Of a stretch of 64,000 bases of DNA, positions 43,238-52,768 are shown piece by piece. A model generated the notes under the pieces. That model worked only from the letters and a program-made list of their open reading frames with translations, searched no databases and was not told where the DNA came from. Within the stretch, counting starts at the first letter, position 1; the number at the start of each line of letters is the position of its first letter. Made by a program: the position numbers and the translations under genes. The stretch comes from Neomoorella stamsii (GTDB taxonomy: Bacteria; Bacillota; DSM-521; Neomoorellales; Neomoorellaceae), in NCBI RefSeq assembly GCF_002995805.1, contig NZ_PVXL01000046.1:62001-126000 (forward strand), written 5' to 3'.

Positions 43238-43266
43238 TAATTCTATACGGAGAAACAAAATCCTCC
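43238..43266 (-). promoter_or_regulatory. SigH-consensus promoter left upstream of the decayed tctA
   Basis: On the minus strand GGAGGATTT (43258-43266), an 11-bp spacer and ATAGAATTA (43238-43246): no mismatch. No intact gene follows it before the tctA remnant. Confidence 0.6.
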
Positions 43267-43356
43267 CTGACCACATTAAATTTTTAGCCAGGATAACAAG
43301 AATGCTGTATACAAAATACCCCGACCAAAATTAGCCATGGTAAGCTTTAAGGATTC

Positions 43357-44301
43357 TCAATGTTCCTGTAGACCCAGGGACAGGCGAGCGGCGCCAATGA
43401 TTCCGGCCTCATTGCCCAACCTGGCCGCCAGGACCGGTAAGGGTTTAATCTGCCAGGCTCCTAAGCTTTCAACCAGGTATTTACGAATGGGCGCTAAGAT
43501 CACTTCTCCGGCCTGGGCCGGCCCGCCGCCGATAATGATGGCTTCCGGCCCCACTAATAAAACGGCATTGGCCAGGGCCATACCCAGGTAACTGGCAGCG
43601 AAGTCTACAACCCGGGTGGCTAGTTCGTCGCCCGCGGCGGCGGCCGCTAAGATTTCCCTGGCCCCTAGATCAGGGCTGTCCTGCAGCCGGGACGATTGAC
43701 CGGCAGCCAGGTATTCCCGGAACCGCCGCACCATGGCCGTCGCTGAAGCCAGGGTTTCCAGGCAGCCCCGGCCACCGCAGTGACACTGGGGGCCTTCGTG
43801 CACCATTTTAACGTGCCCCATCTCGGCGCCGTAACCAAAGGCGCCGCGCCGAATGTGCCCGTCAATAATCAACCCCGAACCGATGCCGGTACCGATGGTC
43901 ACCATGAGCAAGGAATTAAAACCCTGCCCGGCTCCCTGCCACATCTCCCCCAGGGCAGCCGCGTGGGCATCATTGTCAACGGCTACCGGTAAATTTAACC
44001 GGGCAGCCAGTTCGGCCCGGAGGGGAAAATCGCGCCAGAACAGGTTGGGGGCCAGGCGGACCAGCCCTTTTTCCACATCCACCGAGCCAGGTATGCCGAT
44101 ACCTGCCGCCTTTATATCCTGCATTGTTAGCCCCTGCTGGCGGACCAGGTCACCGGCCAGGGCTGCGACACGCTCCAAAACTGCCCCTGCTCCCTCAGCA
44201 GCGCCGGTTGGCACCTGCCCCTTTACCAGGAGCCGTCCTTTTATATCCACCAGCCCGGCCTTTATAGTTGTACCGCCGAGATCAACACCCAAAAGACACA
44301 A
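43357..44301 (-). CDS. ROK-family sugar kinase (glucokinase type)
   Basis: 314 residues from a TTG at 44301. ATP phosphate loop LGVDLGGTTIKAGLVD, substrate residues around VDNDAHAAALGE, the GTGIGSGLIIDG loop and the zinc motif QCHCGGRGCLETLAS (CxCGxxGCxE) are seen. It lacks an N-terminal helix-turn-helix, so it is a kinase rather than a ROK repressor. Probably phosphorylates glucose or another hexose. It is divergent from the radical SAM gene, with 118 bp between them. Confidence 0.92.
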   Translation of the reverse strand: MCLLGVDLGGTTIKAGLVDIKGRLLVKGQVPTGAAEGAGAVLERVAALAGDLVRQQGLTMQDIKAAGIGIPGSVDVEKGLVRLAPNLFWRDFPLRAELAARLNLPVAVDNDAHAAALGEMWQGAGQGFNSLLMVTIGTGIGSGLIIDGHIRRGAFGYGAEMGHVKMVHEGPQCHCGGRGCLETLASATAMVRRFREYLAAGQSSRLQDSPDLGAREILAAAAAGDELATRVVDFAASYLGMALANAVLLVGPEAIIIGGGPAQAGEVILAPIRKYLVESLGAWQIKPLPVLAARLGNEAGIIGAARLSLGLQEH

Positions 44302-44325
44302 CTTTACCCATCCCTTCCATTAAAT

Positions 44326-44354
44326 GCAGGATTTCGACGCCAAAAAGAGAACAA
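44326..44354 (+). promoter_or_regulatory. SigH-like promoter of the radical SAM gene
   Basis: GCAGGATTT (44326-44334), an 11-bp spacer and AGAGAACAA (44346-44354): one mismatch (C for T in GAAT). It lies 66 bp upstream of the ATG at 44420. Confidence 0.5.
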
Positions 44355-44419
44355 TATACATAATTCTTCGCCGTCATGGCCATATTATTGCTAAAAACCT
44401 TTGCTGGAGGTAAATTAAG

Positions 44420-45751
44420 ATGAAAATTGCTTTAATCGCCCCGGCCTGGCATGACCCTCTCTGGGAGAGTGAAAAGGAAAAGTCCATTTTCCCACCCCTG
44501 AATTTAATCACCCTGGCGGCCCTGACGCCACCCCAGCACGAGGTGACTATCCTGGATGAAAGTTTAACCGATCTCGACTTCGATGCAAAGTACGATCTGG
44601 TCGGTATTTCCGCCATGACGGCCCTGGCTCCCCGGGCCTATGAAATTGCCGACGCCTTCAGGAAAAAGGGCACCAGGGTAGTCCTGGGCGGTATGCACCC
44701 TTCGGCCCTGCCGGAAGAGGCCGGCGCCCATGCCGACGCGGTGGTCATCGGCGAAGCTGAAGGCTCCTGGCAACGGCTCCTCGCCGACCTGGAAGACGGA
44801 AAGCTGCAGCCCATTTACCGGCAGCATGAACGCCCTTCCCTGGAACATATGGTTCACCCGCGACGGGACCTTTTACTCCGCGACCGCTACCTAGTACCCG
44901 ATACCGTCCAGACGACCCGTGGCTGCCCCTTTGCCTGCTCCTTCTGCACCGTCAGCCAGTTCTTCGGCAAAAGCTTCCGCTTCCGGCCGGTGGAGGAGGT
45001 AATCCACGAAGTCGCCGGGCTGGAAGGCGAAGTAATCGCCTTTATCGATGATAATATCGTCGGCCATCCCGGCTATGCCCGCCGCCTTTTCACTGAACTG
45101 GCCCGGTTGCCTAAGAAAATAAAATGGTTCAGCCAGGGTTCCCTGAATATCGCCCGGGACGAAGAACTGCTGCAGCTGGCTGCAGCCAGTGGCTGCATCG
45201 GGCTCTTTATCGGCTTTGAATCCCTGTCCCCTGGTAACCTCAAGGCCGTAGGTAAAGCCGTTAACCGGGTGGAAGAATACCGGGAGGCCATCAAAAAGAT
45301 CCACGACCACGGCATTGCTATTGAGGGTGCCTTTGTATTTGGCCTTGACGAAGACGATGAAAGCGTCTTTGAACGGACCGTCAAATTTGCCCAGGACAAC
45401 CGCCTGGAGGCGGCCCAGTTTGGCATCCTGACCCCCTTCCCGGGAACGCCCCTGCGGGAGGCCCTGGAGCGGGAAGGTCGGATCACCAGCAACGACTGGA
45501 GCGAGTATACCATCAGCAAGGTGGTCTTTGAGCCTAAAAACATGAGCGCTAAAACCCTGCAGGAAGGCTTTAACTGGGCCTGGCAGGAATTTTACTCCCT
45601 GGGTTCCATCTCCCGCCGCCTGGGACTGGCCAAAAAGCACGCCGCCATTCTCTGGGCCCTGAATTTAAATATTCGCAAGCGCTTTAACCATTTTCTTGAA
45701 AGACTCCGCTCCGGTAGCTTTACTGTGCCGCGGCCTTCCCTGGTTAAGTAG
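44420..45751 (+). CDS. B12-binding-domain radical SAM protein
   Basis: 443 residues. An N-terminal cobalamin-binding-type Rossmann domain (about 1-130) is followed by the radical SAM core with C169-x3-C173-x2-C176 (GCPFACSFC), GFESLSPGNLKAVGKAVNR and the C-terminal DUF4070-like region (LTPFPGTPLREALEREGRI). The canonical DXHXXG cobalamin motif is not present, so B12 may not be bound or may be bound base-off. The closest family is the BchE/HpnJ-like group of methyltransferases and rearrangement enzymes; no substrate can be named. GGAGG lies 9 bp upstream of the ATG. It is a monocistronic plus-strand gene followed by a bidirectional terminator. Confidence 0.85.
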   Translation: MKIALIAPAWHDPLWESEKEKSIFPPLNLITLAALTPPQHEVTILDESLTDLDFDAKYDLVGISAMTALAPRAYEIADAFRKKGTRVVLGGMHPSALPEEAGAHADAVVIGEAEGSWQRLLADLEDGKLQPIYRQHERPSLEHMVHPRRDLLLRDRYLVPDTVQTTRGCPFACSFCTVSQFFGKSFRFRPVEEVIHEVAGLEGEVIAFIDDNIVGHPGYARRLFTELARLPKKIKWFSQGSLNIARDEELLQLAAASGCIGLFIGFESLSPGNLKAVGKAVNRVEEYREAIKKIHDHGIAIEGAFVFGLDEDDESVFERTVKFAQDNRLEAAQFGILTPFPGTPLREALEREGRITSNDWSEYTISKVVFEPKNMSAKTLQEGFNWAWQEFYSLGSISRRLGLAKKHAAILWALNLNIRKRFNHFLERLRSGSFTVPRPSLVK

Positions 45752-45752
45752 T

Positions 45753-45783
45753 AAAAAGCCGGTTGATAGACCGGCTCTTTTTA
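45753..45783. terminator. Bidirectional terminator between the radical SAM gene and lacI
   Basis: AGCCGGT (45757-45763) and ACCGGCT (45770-45776) form a 7-bp stem, followed by CTTTTTATT on the plus strand and TTTTTAC on the minus strand. It ends the two convergent transcripts. Confidence 0.9.
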
Positions 45784-45806
45784 TTACCCGTTTTTTATTT
45801 GGCTCC

Positions 45807-46844
45807 CTATTTGTTTTCTTTTTTGCGGCATGATTCCCGGATGATAAGCTCTGGTTTAAAGATTATCTCCTGTAAGCTGGTCTCCCCCTTTATATATGAT
45901 AACAAACGCTGCATGGCAGCTTTGCCGATTTCATAAGTGGGATTGCGCACTGTTGTTAACTGGGGGTAGACGCTACTGGCAACATCTGTATCATCATAAC
46001 CAATAATAGCCACATCCCGCGGTACCAGGTAACCATGATCATAGAGCGCATGCATGGCCCCACTGGCCATATAGTCATTGGCGCAGAAAAGACCCTCAGG
46101 TACCACGCCCCGTGTCAGGATGCGGTTCATAGCCTGGTAGCCGCTGCGGGTGGTAAAATCGCCATACTCTATTAAATCTCTATCAACTTTAATACCCGCC
46201 CTGGCGGCTGTTTCTATAAAGCCCTTTTCCCGGATGATGGCGTCATGATGGTTTGGTGGTCCGTTAATAAAACCAAGCCGTGTGAACCCCTGGTCGATAA
46301 GATATTGGGTCGCTAGGGCTGCCCCGAGATAGTTATCCAGTGCTATACTTTTGCCCCGGTCCAGGCAAATCATCGGGTTGATAATTACATAGGGAAAACC
46401 GAGCCGCTCCAATTCCTGGAGAAAGCTATAATGATAATTGTATTGCGGGATAATAATCATGCCATCAATTGACTGGTCCAGGGCTTTCTGAACAATAAAA
46501 TTGCTTTGCTCGATTTCCTCCCAAAGTTTTACAGCGAAATTAAGGGAATATCCCTCTTTTTCGGCCTCACTCCATACGCCTCGTAAAAGGGGGTAAAAAT
46601 AGGAGCACTCCCCCGTCAAGTCGGGGTTATTGCTGGCATTTAAAATATAGAGCCCCACGGTGTAACTGCGGCCGGTGATTAGGTTGCGGCCAATGGTACT
46701 CTGGACATAATTGAGCTTCCGGGCCGCCGCCAGTACCCTCTCCCTGGTTTCCGCGCTGACACCTTTACCGTTGTTTAAAGCCAGGCTGGCCGTGGCTAGG
46801 GAGACCCCCGCCAGGGCCGCCACATCCTTAAGGGTAGTTTTCAT
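45807..46844 (-). CDS. LacI-family transcriptional regulator of the UroD/ABC operon
   Basis: 345 residues. N-terminal helix-turn-helix TLKDVAALAGVSLATASLALNN plus hinge helix (AAARKLNYVQSTIGRNL), then a periplasmic-binding-protein-like effector domain (RGVVPEGLFCANDYMASGAMHAL; DVAIIGYDDTDVASSVYPQLTTV). It is the last gene of the operon 52746-45807, 11 bp after the UroD-like gene, and the best candidate to bind the palindrome at 52769-52780. The effector is probably the transported compound. Confidence 0.93.
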   Translation of the reverse strand: MKTTLKDVAALAGVSLATASLALNNGKGVSAETRERVLAAARKLNYVQSTIGRNLITGRSYTVGLYILNASNNPDLTGECSYFYPLLRGVWSEAEKEGYSLNFAVKLWEEIEQSNFIVQKALDQSIDGMIIIPQYNYHYSFLQELERLGFPYVIINPMICLDRGKSIALDNYLGAALATQYLIDQGFTRLGFINGPPNHHDAIIREKGFIETAARAGIKVDRDLIEYGDFTTRSGYQAMNRILTRGVVPEGLFCANDYMASGAMHALYDHGYLVPRDVAIIGYDDTDVASSVYPQLTTVRNPTYEIGKAAMQRLLSYIKGETSLQEIIFKPELIIRESCRKKENK

Positions 46845-46855
46845 GGAATACCTCT

Positions 46856-47989
46856 CTATCTAATAGGATAACGCCCATATTCATAGCCAGTATCAAAAAG
46901 GGCCAGGATATTTTCAGGTGGACAGTTGGGTTGGATATTATGGCCGGATGAAAAAATATACCCGCCACCTGGGGCCAGAGCCTTAATACGCCGCCTGGCA
47001 TCAGCAATCACTAAATCTTTATCCAGGTGAAAAACTCCCTGATTATTGGTACCGCCATGAAAGCTTAAACGGTCCCCAAAATTTTTCTTAATCCGTTCCG
47101 AATCATCCATCTCGGCTGCCGTAGGTTGCAGAGGATGGACAATATCAACGCCCATATCAGCAAAATCCCCTAAAGCCCAGTAAACTGAACCGCAGCTATG
47201 ATAAGCAATTTTAGCTCCGGTCTTAGATTTGATAAATTCGTGGAGTTTGGCAAAACGGGGTTTTACCGTCTCGCGAAAACTTGCCGGGCTAATTAGTGGT
47301 CCTGTTTGTTGACCCCAGTCATCCCCCGTCCACAGGTATTCAATATATTCACCAATAGCTTCTAAATATCCTTCATAAAAAGCCATCCACCACTCTAACA
47401 GCTTATCAAGCAAATAGTTGGCCAGTTTGGGGTCCGCCGCAGTATCATACATGAACTGTTCATATCCTCGCAGATCCCAGGCCGGGCAATATAAAGCACC
47501 AATTGTTCCACCCACTAAAGCATAATCTGTCGTTTCGTAAAGTTTTTTTGCCTTTTCTTTTAATCCGGCAAACCTCCCCGGGTCCTGGGGATCAGGAAAT
47601 TTATAACTTTTAATTTCTTCCAGACTCATTCCTGCCAGAGGATGACCAACGGAATCGGCATAATAACCAGTATGCTGATGTAATACCCCCCATTCATCAT
47701 ACCAGTAACCATTTTCGTCTTCACGATATTCCCACTTGGAACCTGCACTGGCAAAAAGGTAGCGCGTATCTACATGTAATCTATTTAATACTTCCTCATC
47801 CACATCGGCTAACCGCTGCACCGGATCAGTAATTTTAATTTCCTTCTCCAGGCCAAGGTAGGCCAGGAGATTTTTATAGGCAACTTCGTGCATTCCGGAA
47901 ACAAAACCGCCGTTATCAATGGGCACACGGTCGGGTTCCTGGTGTTGGAGTGCCAGCCTGACCCTTTCCCGGGGCGTTAATTCAGCCAT
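46856..47989 (-). CDS. UroD-family protein with MtaA-type zinc ligands (operon copy 1)
   Basis: 377 residues from the ATG at 47989 with GGAGGGG six bases upstream. The UroD TIM barrel is recognisable (ELTPRERVRLALQHQEPDRVPID), but the uroporphyrinogen-binding Asp/Tyr set is not evident. It carries His264-Ser-Cys266 (AYHSCGSVYW) and Cys356 (NIQPNCPPEN), the zinc triad of methylcobamide:thiol methyltransferases. It is therefore more likely to be a corrinoid- or thiol-dependent methyltransferase than a heme enzyme. Fifth gene of the operon, after the ABC importer lipoprotein gene. Confidence 0.85.
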   Translation of the reverse strand: MAELTPRERVRLALQHQEPDRVPIDNGGFVSGMHEVAYKNLLAYLGLEKEIKITDPVQRLADVDEEVLNRLHVDTRYLFASAGSKWEYREDENGYWYDEWGVLHQHTGYYADSVGHPLAGMSLEEIKSYKFPDPQDPGRFAGLKEKAKKLYETTDYALVGGTIGALYCPAWDLRGYEQFMYDTAADPKLANYLLDKLLEWWMAFYEGYLEAIGEYIEYLWTGDDWGQQTGPLISPASFRETVKPRFAKLHEFIKSKTGAKIAYHSCGSVYWALGDFADMGVDIVHPLQPTAAEMDDSERIKKNFGDRLSFHGGTNNQGVFHLDKDLVIADARRRIKALAPGGGYIFSSGHNIQPNCPPENILALFDTGYEYGRYPIR

Positions 47990-48049
47990 ATAAAACCCCT
48001 CCATATTGTATGAAGTCGGGGTGACCTTGCAAGCCACCCCGGTCTTAAA

Positions 48050-49042
48050 TTACCATTTCTTCATTTGCTCTTTATAGGTGTCGATGTTGTCTTTGGTGAC
48101 AAAGATTGTCCCGGAGTCAATGACCTGCTGGGCCGGCTTTTTACCTTCCTTAATGTTTTCCACCAGCAGCTGGGCGGCCTGGTAACCCATACGATAAAAG
48201 TTCTGGGTTAAAGTACCATAGATAACCCCACTTTTAATGTAATCCACCGTTTCTTTCATATCGTCAATGGCGACGATAGTTACTTTATCTTTCAGGCCCA
48301 TTTCCTCAACCACTTTGGCTGCAGCTGGTCCTACTTCCGCTGCTACACCGATAATAACATTGGCCTGGGGGTAAGTGCGTAGGAGGTTTTGGAACTTCTG
48401 TACCGCGACCATCATATCACTGTTGTCAGATTCCCTGGCTAAAATCTCTGTTCCCGGCGTTTTCTTTAATTCTTCTTCATAGGCTTCCCTCATTTTATTA
48501 GCGACTTTAGCATCCATAGTACTCTGCATGGTAATTACTTTGGCAGGTGTCCCATTTAGCTTTTTGATTATTTCTTTAGCGCCGATTGTTCCTAAATTCT
48601 TTTCATCGGTACCAATATAGGCCAGCCTGGGAGCATTGGGAGCATCAGAATTAACTATCACCACAGGTATACCGGCCTTCTGGGCCTTCTCCAGCACTGG
48701 TTGAAATGCTTCGGGGTTGAGAGCCATGGTAATGATACCATCAGCTTTAGATGCAATGGCGTTTTCAATTTGCTGGATCATAGCATTGGCGTCAATACCC
48801 TGAGGTCCTACCCAGTCACCCTGAAAACCAAACTTTTTAGCGGCATCATCAAAACCTTCCTTGGCTACCAGCCATACCGGGTGGCCAATTAAAGGTGTAA
48901 CAAATACTAGGCGTAATTGCTTGTCCTTGGATCCAGTAGCGCTATTACTTTGCTGGTTGCTTTTTTGACCACAACCTACTACCAGGGTAGCTATCATGGT
49001 CAGCATGAGCAATAAAGCAATAATCCTCTTTTTGCTAAGCAT
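48050..49042 (-). CDS. Sugar-type ABC transporter substrate-binding lipoprotein
   Basis: 330 residues from the ATG at 49042 (GGAGGG seven bases upstream). A signal peptide with lipobox ATLVVGC gives a lipid-anchored Cys near residue 24, a substrate for LspA. Type I periplasmic-binding fold of the RbsB/XylF family: KQLRLVFVTPLIGHPVWLVA, GIPVVIVNSDAPNAPRLAYIGTDEKNLG and VTIVAIDDMKETVDYI. It binds a sugar, polyol or similar ligand (autoinducer-2 is another known ligand of the family). Serves the ATPase and permease upstream. Confidence 0.93.
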   Translation of the reverse strand: MLSKKRIIALLLMLTMIATLVVGCGQKSNQQSNSATGSKDKQLRLVFVTPLIGHPVWLVAKEGFDDAAKKFGFQGDWVGPQGIDANAMIQQIENAIASKADGIITMALNPEAFQPVLEKAQKAGIPVVIVNSDAPNAPRLAYIGTDEKNLGTIGAKEIIKKLNGTPAKVITMQSTMDAKVANKMREAYEEELKKTPGTEILARESDNSDMMVAVQKFQNLLRTYPQANVIIGVAAEVGPAAAKVVEEMGLKDKVTIVAIDDMKETVDYIKSGVIYGTLTQNFYRMGYQAAQLLVENIKEGKKPAQQVIDSGTIFVTKDNIDTYKEQMKKW

Positions 49043-49141
49043 CTCCAATCCCTCCATTAATTGTTTTGTTTCAAAACTAGTTGTTTTTTTAAATCTAAAT
49101 TCTCGACCCTCTGACTATCACTCCCCCCTTATAAGCTCGCT

Positions 49142-50668
49142 TCAGGCCAGCAACCCGGTTGCTGCCCGCATGACTCGCTCCTGGCTGGCCTCATGCCGGT
49201 AAAATTCATCCTGAATTTTGCCTTTAGCCAGGACGAGGAAGCGATCGCACATGGAAAGCAGTTCTGGCAGTTCTGAAGAAATCATAACAATGGCTACACC
49301 ATTCTGGGCTAAAGTGTTAATCAAGTTATAAATCTCTATCTTAGCCCCGACGTCAATCCCCCGGGTAGGTTCATCCAGGAAAAGCACTTTCACGTCCCGC
49401 AGCAGCCACTTGGCCAGCACTACTTTTTGCTGGTTGCCGCCGCTTAAAGCTAGAACACTTTTTTCGGTACTGGGAGCTTTGATCTGGAGCTGCCGAACCA
49501 GCCGGCCGACTTCTTTCATTTCCTTGCTAGGGATGATAAAGCCGCGCCGGGAGATTTTCCCTAAACTAGCCAGGGAGATATTCTGGCGAATATTCAATGT
49601 CCCAACAAAGCCGGAGCGCCGCCGGTCTTCAGTAACTAATCCCAGGCCCAGCTGAATGGCCTGCAGGGGATTCTTAATCCGCACCTGCCGACCTTCAAGA
49701 TAAATAGCTGGCTCGCCCCGGGTAGGCAAGGCACCGAAAACAGCGTTGACCAGTTCGCTCCGGCCCGAACCTACCAGTCCCGCCAGGCCTAAGATCTCCC
49801 CCTTGCGAACGGTAAAACTTACATCTTCAATAATGTTTTTCTTTGTAGCCAGCGGGTGGGGGACCGTCAAATGTTCCACCCGTAGGGCTTCCGGGCCAGG
49901 GGTAACTTCTAACTTGGGGTACATATTGGTAATTTTGCGACCCACCATATCTTCCACTACCCGTTCTGGATCGACAGCCTGGCGCTCATAAGCGGCAATG
50001 GTCCGGCCGTCGCGTAAAACGGTGATCCTGTCGGCAATTGTAAAGACTTCATCCAGTTTATGGGAAATATAAATACAGGATACACCATCAGTTTTTAGCT
50101 TCAGTAATAGCTCGAGCAAATTTTTAGTCTCAGCTTCGGTCAAAGCGGATGTGGGCTCATCAAGAACCAGGATCTTGGGCCGGCGCACCAGAGCTTTGGC
50201 AATGGCTACCAGTTGCTGCTGGCTGGTGCTTAAACTACGAACTGGCTTCCGTACATCAACTTTTAGATTAACCATTTCCAGGGCCAACCGGGCTTCCTGG
50301 TAAACCCGGTTCCAGTCAACCCAGAAATTCTTTTTCGACGGCAACCGGCCTAGAAAGATATTTTCGGCTACAGTTAGGTCCAGGTGCAGGCTGATTTCCT
50401 GGTAGATCATTTCGATGCCTGCTACTTCTGACTGGTGCTTATTTTGAAAGGTCCGCAATTGCCCGTCGAGGTAGATCTCGCCATCATAAGTTCCCGCCGG
50501 GTAGGCACCGCTTAGTATCTTCATCAAAGTCGATTTTCCGGCGCCGTTTTCGCCTACCAGGCCCAAGATTTCCCCCTGGCGTAGGTCCAGATTAACATTA
50601 TCCAGGGCAGTAACCCCAAAAAACTTTTTGGTGATATTTTTCATTTCCAGAAGCGCATCCGCTCCCAT
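49142..50668 (-). CDS. Sugar ABC transporter double ATPase (RbsA/XylG type)
   Basis: 508 residues from the ATG at 50668 with AGGAGG eight bases upstream. Two ABC cassettes: the first with GENGAGKSTLMKILSG, an SLSTSQQQLVAIAKAL signature and ILVLDEPTSAL; the second with a degenerate Walker A (GLAGLVGSGRSELVNAVFG), LSGGNQQKVVLAKWL and VLFLDEPTRGIDVGAK. This fused layout is typical of the CUT2 (ribose/xylose/galactose) importers. It powers uptake through the adjacent permease. Confidence 0.95.
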   Translation of the reverse strand: MGADALLEMKNITKKFFGVTALDNVNLDLRQGEILGLVGENGAGKSTLMKILSGAYPAGTYDGEIYLDGQLRTFQNKHQSEVAGIEMIYQEISLHLDLTVAENIFLGRLPSKKNFWVDWNRVYQEARLALEMVNLKVDVRKPVRSLSTSQQQLVAIAKALVRRPKILVLDEPTSALTEAETKNLLELLLKLKTDGVSCIYISHKLDEVFTIADRITVLRDGRTIAAYERQAVDPERVVEDMVGRKITNMYPKLEVTPGPEALRVEHLTVPHPLATKKNIIEDVSFTVRKGEILGLAGLVGSGRSELVNAVFGALPTRGEPAIYLEGRQVRIKNPLQAIQLGLGLVTEDRRRSGFVGTLNIRQNISLASLGKISRRGFIIPSKEMKEVGRLVRQLQIKAPSTEKSVLALSGGNQQKVVLAKWLLRDVKVLFLDEPTRGIDVGAKIEIYNLINTLAQNGVAIVMISSELPELLSMCDRFLVLAKGKIQDEFYRHEASQERVMRAATGLLA

Positions 50669-50693
50669 GACCATTTCCTCCTGTCGCCAGGTA

Positions 50694-51692
50694 TTAATGC
50701 AATCCTGTTTTCCGCCGCCGGTACTGGTCGATACCAACAGCCAGGACGATAATAGCGCCGATGACCAGGTCTTGCCAATACGCAGAAATTCGCATTAAAA
50801 TCATGCCAGTAGCTACTACATTCATGAAGAAGGCGCCCAGTAAGGTGCCTAAAATTGACCCCGAACCACCGAACATACTGGTGCCGCCGATAATTACCGC
50901 GGCGATGACCTGCAGCTCCCAACCGGCACCAGCGTTGGCCTGGGCCGAAGCCAGACGCCCGGCCATCAGCATTCCCGTCAAGGTGCTGGCAGCACCGGTC
51001 AGGACGTATACCGACAGGTTAATCTTGTTGACGTTGATACCCGACAGGCGGGCTGTTTCAGAATTACCGCCAACAGCGTAGACAGCCCGGCCGTAAGTAG
51101 TCCGTGTCAGGATGATATGTGCCACTATGCCAATGACGGCTGCAATCAGGATGACATTGGGGATGCCCGCCAAGTCTCCCTGACCGATAGCATTGAAGGC
51201 TTTAGGGAGGGGGTAAACCGGGGCGCCCTGGGTTAATACCAGTACCGCCCCCCTGGCCATGTAAAGCATGCCCAGGGTAACAATCAAAGGAGGGATGCCA
51301 AATTTGATAATTATCGTACCATTAATTAGACCTATACCAATGCCCAGTAATATGCCCAGCAACATGGCTATAGGCACGGGGATACCCGCCTTTAAAGCCA
51401 GGCCGGTAACCACCCCGCCCAGAGCTATCACCGAACCTACTGATAAGTCCAGACCGGCGGCAATCAGGACAAAGGTCATGGCTACAGCAACAATAAAGGT
51501 AAAGGCCGTGTTGCGGAAGATATTGATAATGTTTTCGTAGCTGTAAAAAGCTGGATTAATAAAGCCAATGAGCAAAATTAAGAGGACCAGAGGGATTACA
51601 AGCCCTGTTTCCTGGGCTTTAAGCCAGTTAAAAGCTGCTCGCTCTTTATTCGTTTCCCCTTGCTGGCCTTCTCCAGCGGTAATTTTAGTCAT
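50694..51692 (-). CDS. Sugar ABC transporter permease (RbsC type)
   Basis: 332 residues with about nine or ten membrane segments. CUT2 permease signatures: ALGGVVTGLALKAGIPVPIA, NGTIIIKFGIPPLIVTLGML and AVGGNSETARLSGINVNKI, the last being the ATPase-coupling loop. The ATG at 51692 overlaps the UroD-like gene by 8 bp. Only one permease is present, which would act as a homodimer, as for RbsC. Confidence 0.94.
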   Translation of the reverse strand: MTKITAGEGQQGETNKERAAFNWLKAQETGLVIPLVLLILLIGFINPAFYSYENIINIFRNTAFTFIVAVAMTFVLIAAGLDLSVGSVIALGGVVTGLALKAGIPVPIAMLLGILLGIGIGLINGTIIIKFGIPPLIVTLGMLYMARGAVLVLTQGAPVYPLPKAFNAIGQGDLAGIPNVILIAAVIGIVAHIILTRTTYGRAVYAVGGNSETARLSGINVNKINLSVYVLTGAASTLTGMLMAGRLASAQANAGAGWELQVIAAVIIGGTSMFGGSGSILGTLLGAFFMNVVATGMILMRISAYWQDLVIGAIIVLAVGIDQYRRRKTGLH

Positions 51693-52746
51693 TATTGGTT
51701 CTTCCTCCCAACATGTTCTTATATTGCCCGTAAATTCTGGCCGTCCTTACCAGGGCTTCAATGTTGGCTGCCGGGGTATCGGCGGCCATAGCGCAACCGG
51801 GACCAAGGATTAAGCCACCGTCACGGCCAGCGATTTCAATGGTCCGTCTGGCCATGCGCTCGATCTCAGCCGGGGTTTCATTACGCAGGGCCGTCGGCGA
51901 TACCTGCCCCAGGAGGCAACACTTTCCCTGGCTGGCGCTCTTGGCTTTCGGTAAAACGGTTTTTTCGTCAATCTCTAAAATTTGTGCACCAGTTTCTACC
52001 ATTTGGTCAACAATCGCCGTGGTATCCCCACAGATATGTAGGGCAACAACCCCGCCGGCGGCCTTTACAGCCTCCACCACCTTTTTCTCATAGGGGAAAG
52101 CATACTCCATATACATGGCCGGGGAAATTAAGCTGGGTCCGGCCAGACTGTCACCTATAGAGGTGCCATGGGCACCAGCTTCCAGCTGAGCCAGGGCCAG
52201 ACGGATAACGGCTTGAGTGCAAACTTCCAACAATTGGTGAATCAGTTCCTTCTGGGTACCCAGGGCTAAATCCAGCATGAAGTTGTCAATACCCCGCACC
52301 AAGGCTGCCAGTGAAAAGGGTCCCTGGTCAGCCCGGCCCATAATAAACACTTCCTGGCCGAGTTCTTCTACTACCCGCCGTGTAGCTATTAAAAGCTGCG
52401 GCAGGGTGGCTGTACTGCCGGGATCGGGTAAAGTTAATTTTTCCACGTCTTCTAAACGTTTTAAAGCCGGCTCCACTACCTTGGGTGGTATATCATCAGG
52501 GTAAGCAACCTGACAACCCATGGCTTCTGCCATGGCTGTTGTTCCGTTTTCCAGGAGGATTACATCATGCCCAAAGCGCTCCCATAGCTTTAACTGGGCT
52601 TCAGCCATCAATTTGCCATTTTTAAACACTTCGCCGAAAGGCTTGCCAGTATTATAAGCAGCAACAGCAAAGGAATGGAGGTCTACTGGCACCCGGTCAG
52701 GTATTTCTAAATTGATGGTCTTTAAGGCACGCGTTAAGGAATTCAT
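51685..52746 (-). CDS. UroD-family protein with MtaA-type zinc ligands (operon copy 2)
   Basis: 353 residues; first gene of the operon. His237-Ile-Cys239 (ALHICGDTTAIV) and Cys318 (LGPGCAMAADTPAANIEAL) match the zinc triad of MtaA/MtbA methylcobamide:coenzyme M methyltransferases nearly residue for residue (His237, Cys239, Cys316 in MtaA, from memory). The GPGC...DTP..N motif is the MtaA/CmuA hallmark. In acetogens such proteins transfer methyl from a corrinoid protein to tetrahydrofolate or a thiol; no corrinoid protein is in this operon. ATG at 52746 with GGAG upstream. Confidence 0.87.
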   Translation of the reverse strand: MNSLTRALKTINLEIPDRVPVDLHSFAVAAYNTGKPFGEVFKNGKLMAEAQLKLWERFGHDVILLENGTTAMAEAMGCQVAYPDDIPPKVVEPALKRLEDVEKLTLPDPGSTATLPQLLIATRRVVEELGQEVFIMGRADQGPFSLAALVRGIDNFMLDLALGTQKELIHQLLEVCTQAVIRLALAQLEAGAHGTSIGDSLAGPSLISPAMYMEYAFPYEKKVVEAVKAAGGVVALHICGDTTAIVDQMVETGAQILEIDEKTVLPKAKSASQGKCCLLGQVSPTALRNETPAEIERMARRTIEIAGRDGGLILGPGCAMAADTPAANIEALVRTARIYGQYKNMLGGRTNND

Positions 52747-52768
52747 CGTTTCGCTCCAACTCCGTTTT

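Noticed and set aside
46856-47989. Uroporphyrinogen decarboxylase (hemE)
   Set aside because: The zinc-ligand pattern and lack of heme genes nearby favour a methyltransferase of the MtaA type; the same applies to 51685-52746.
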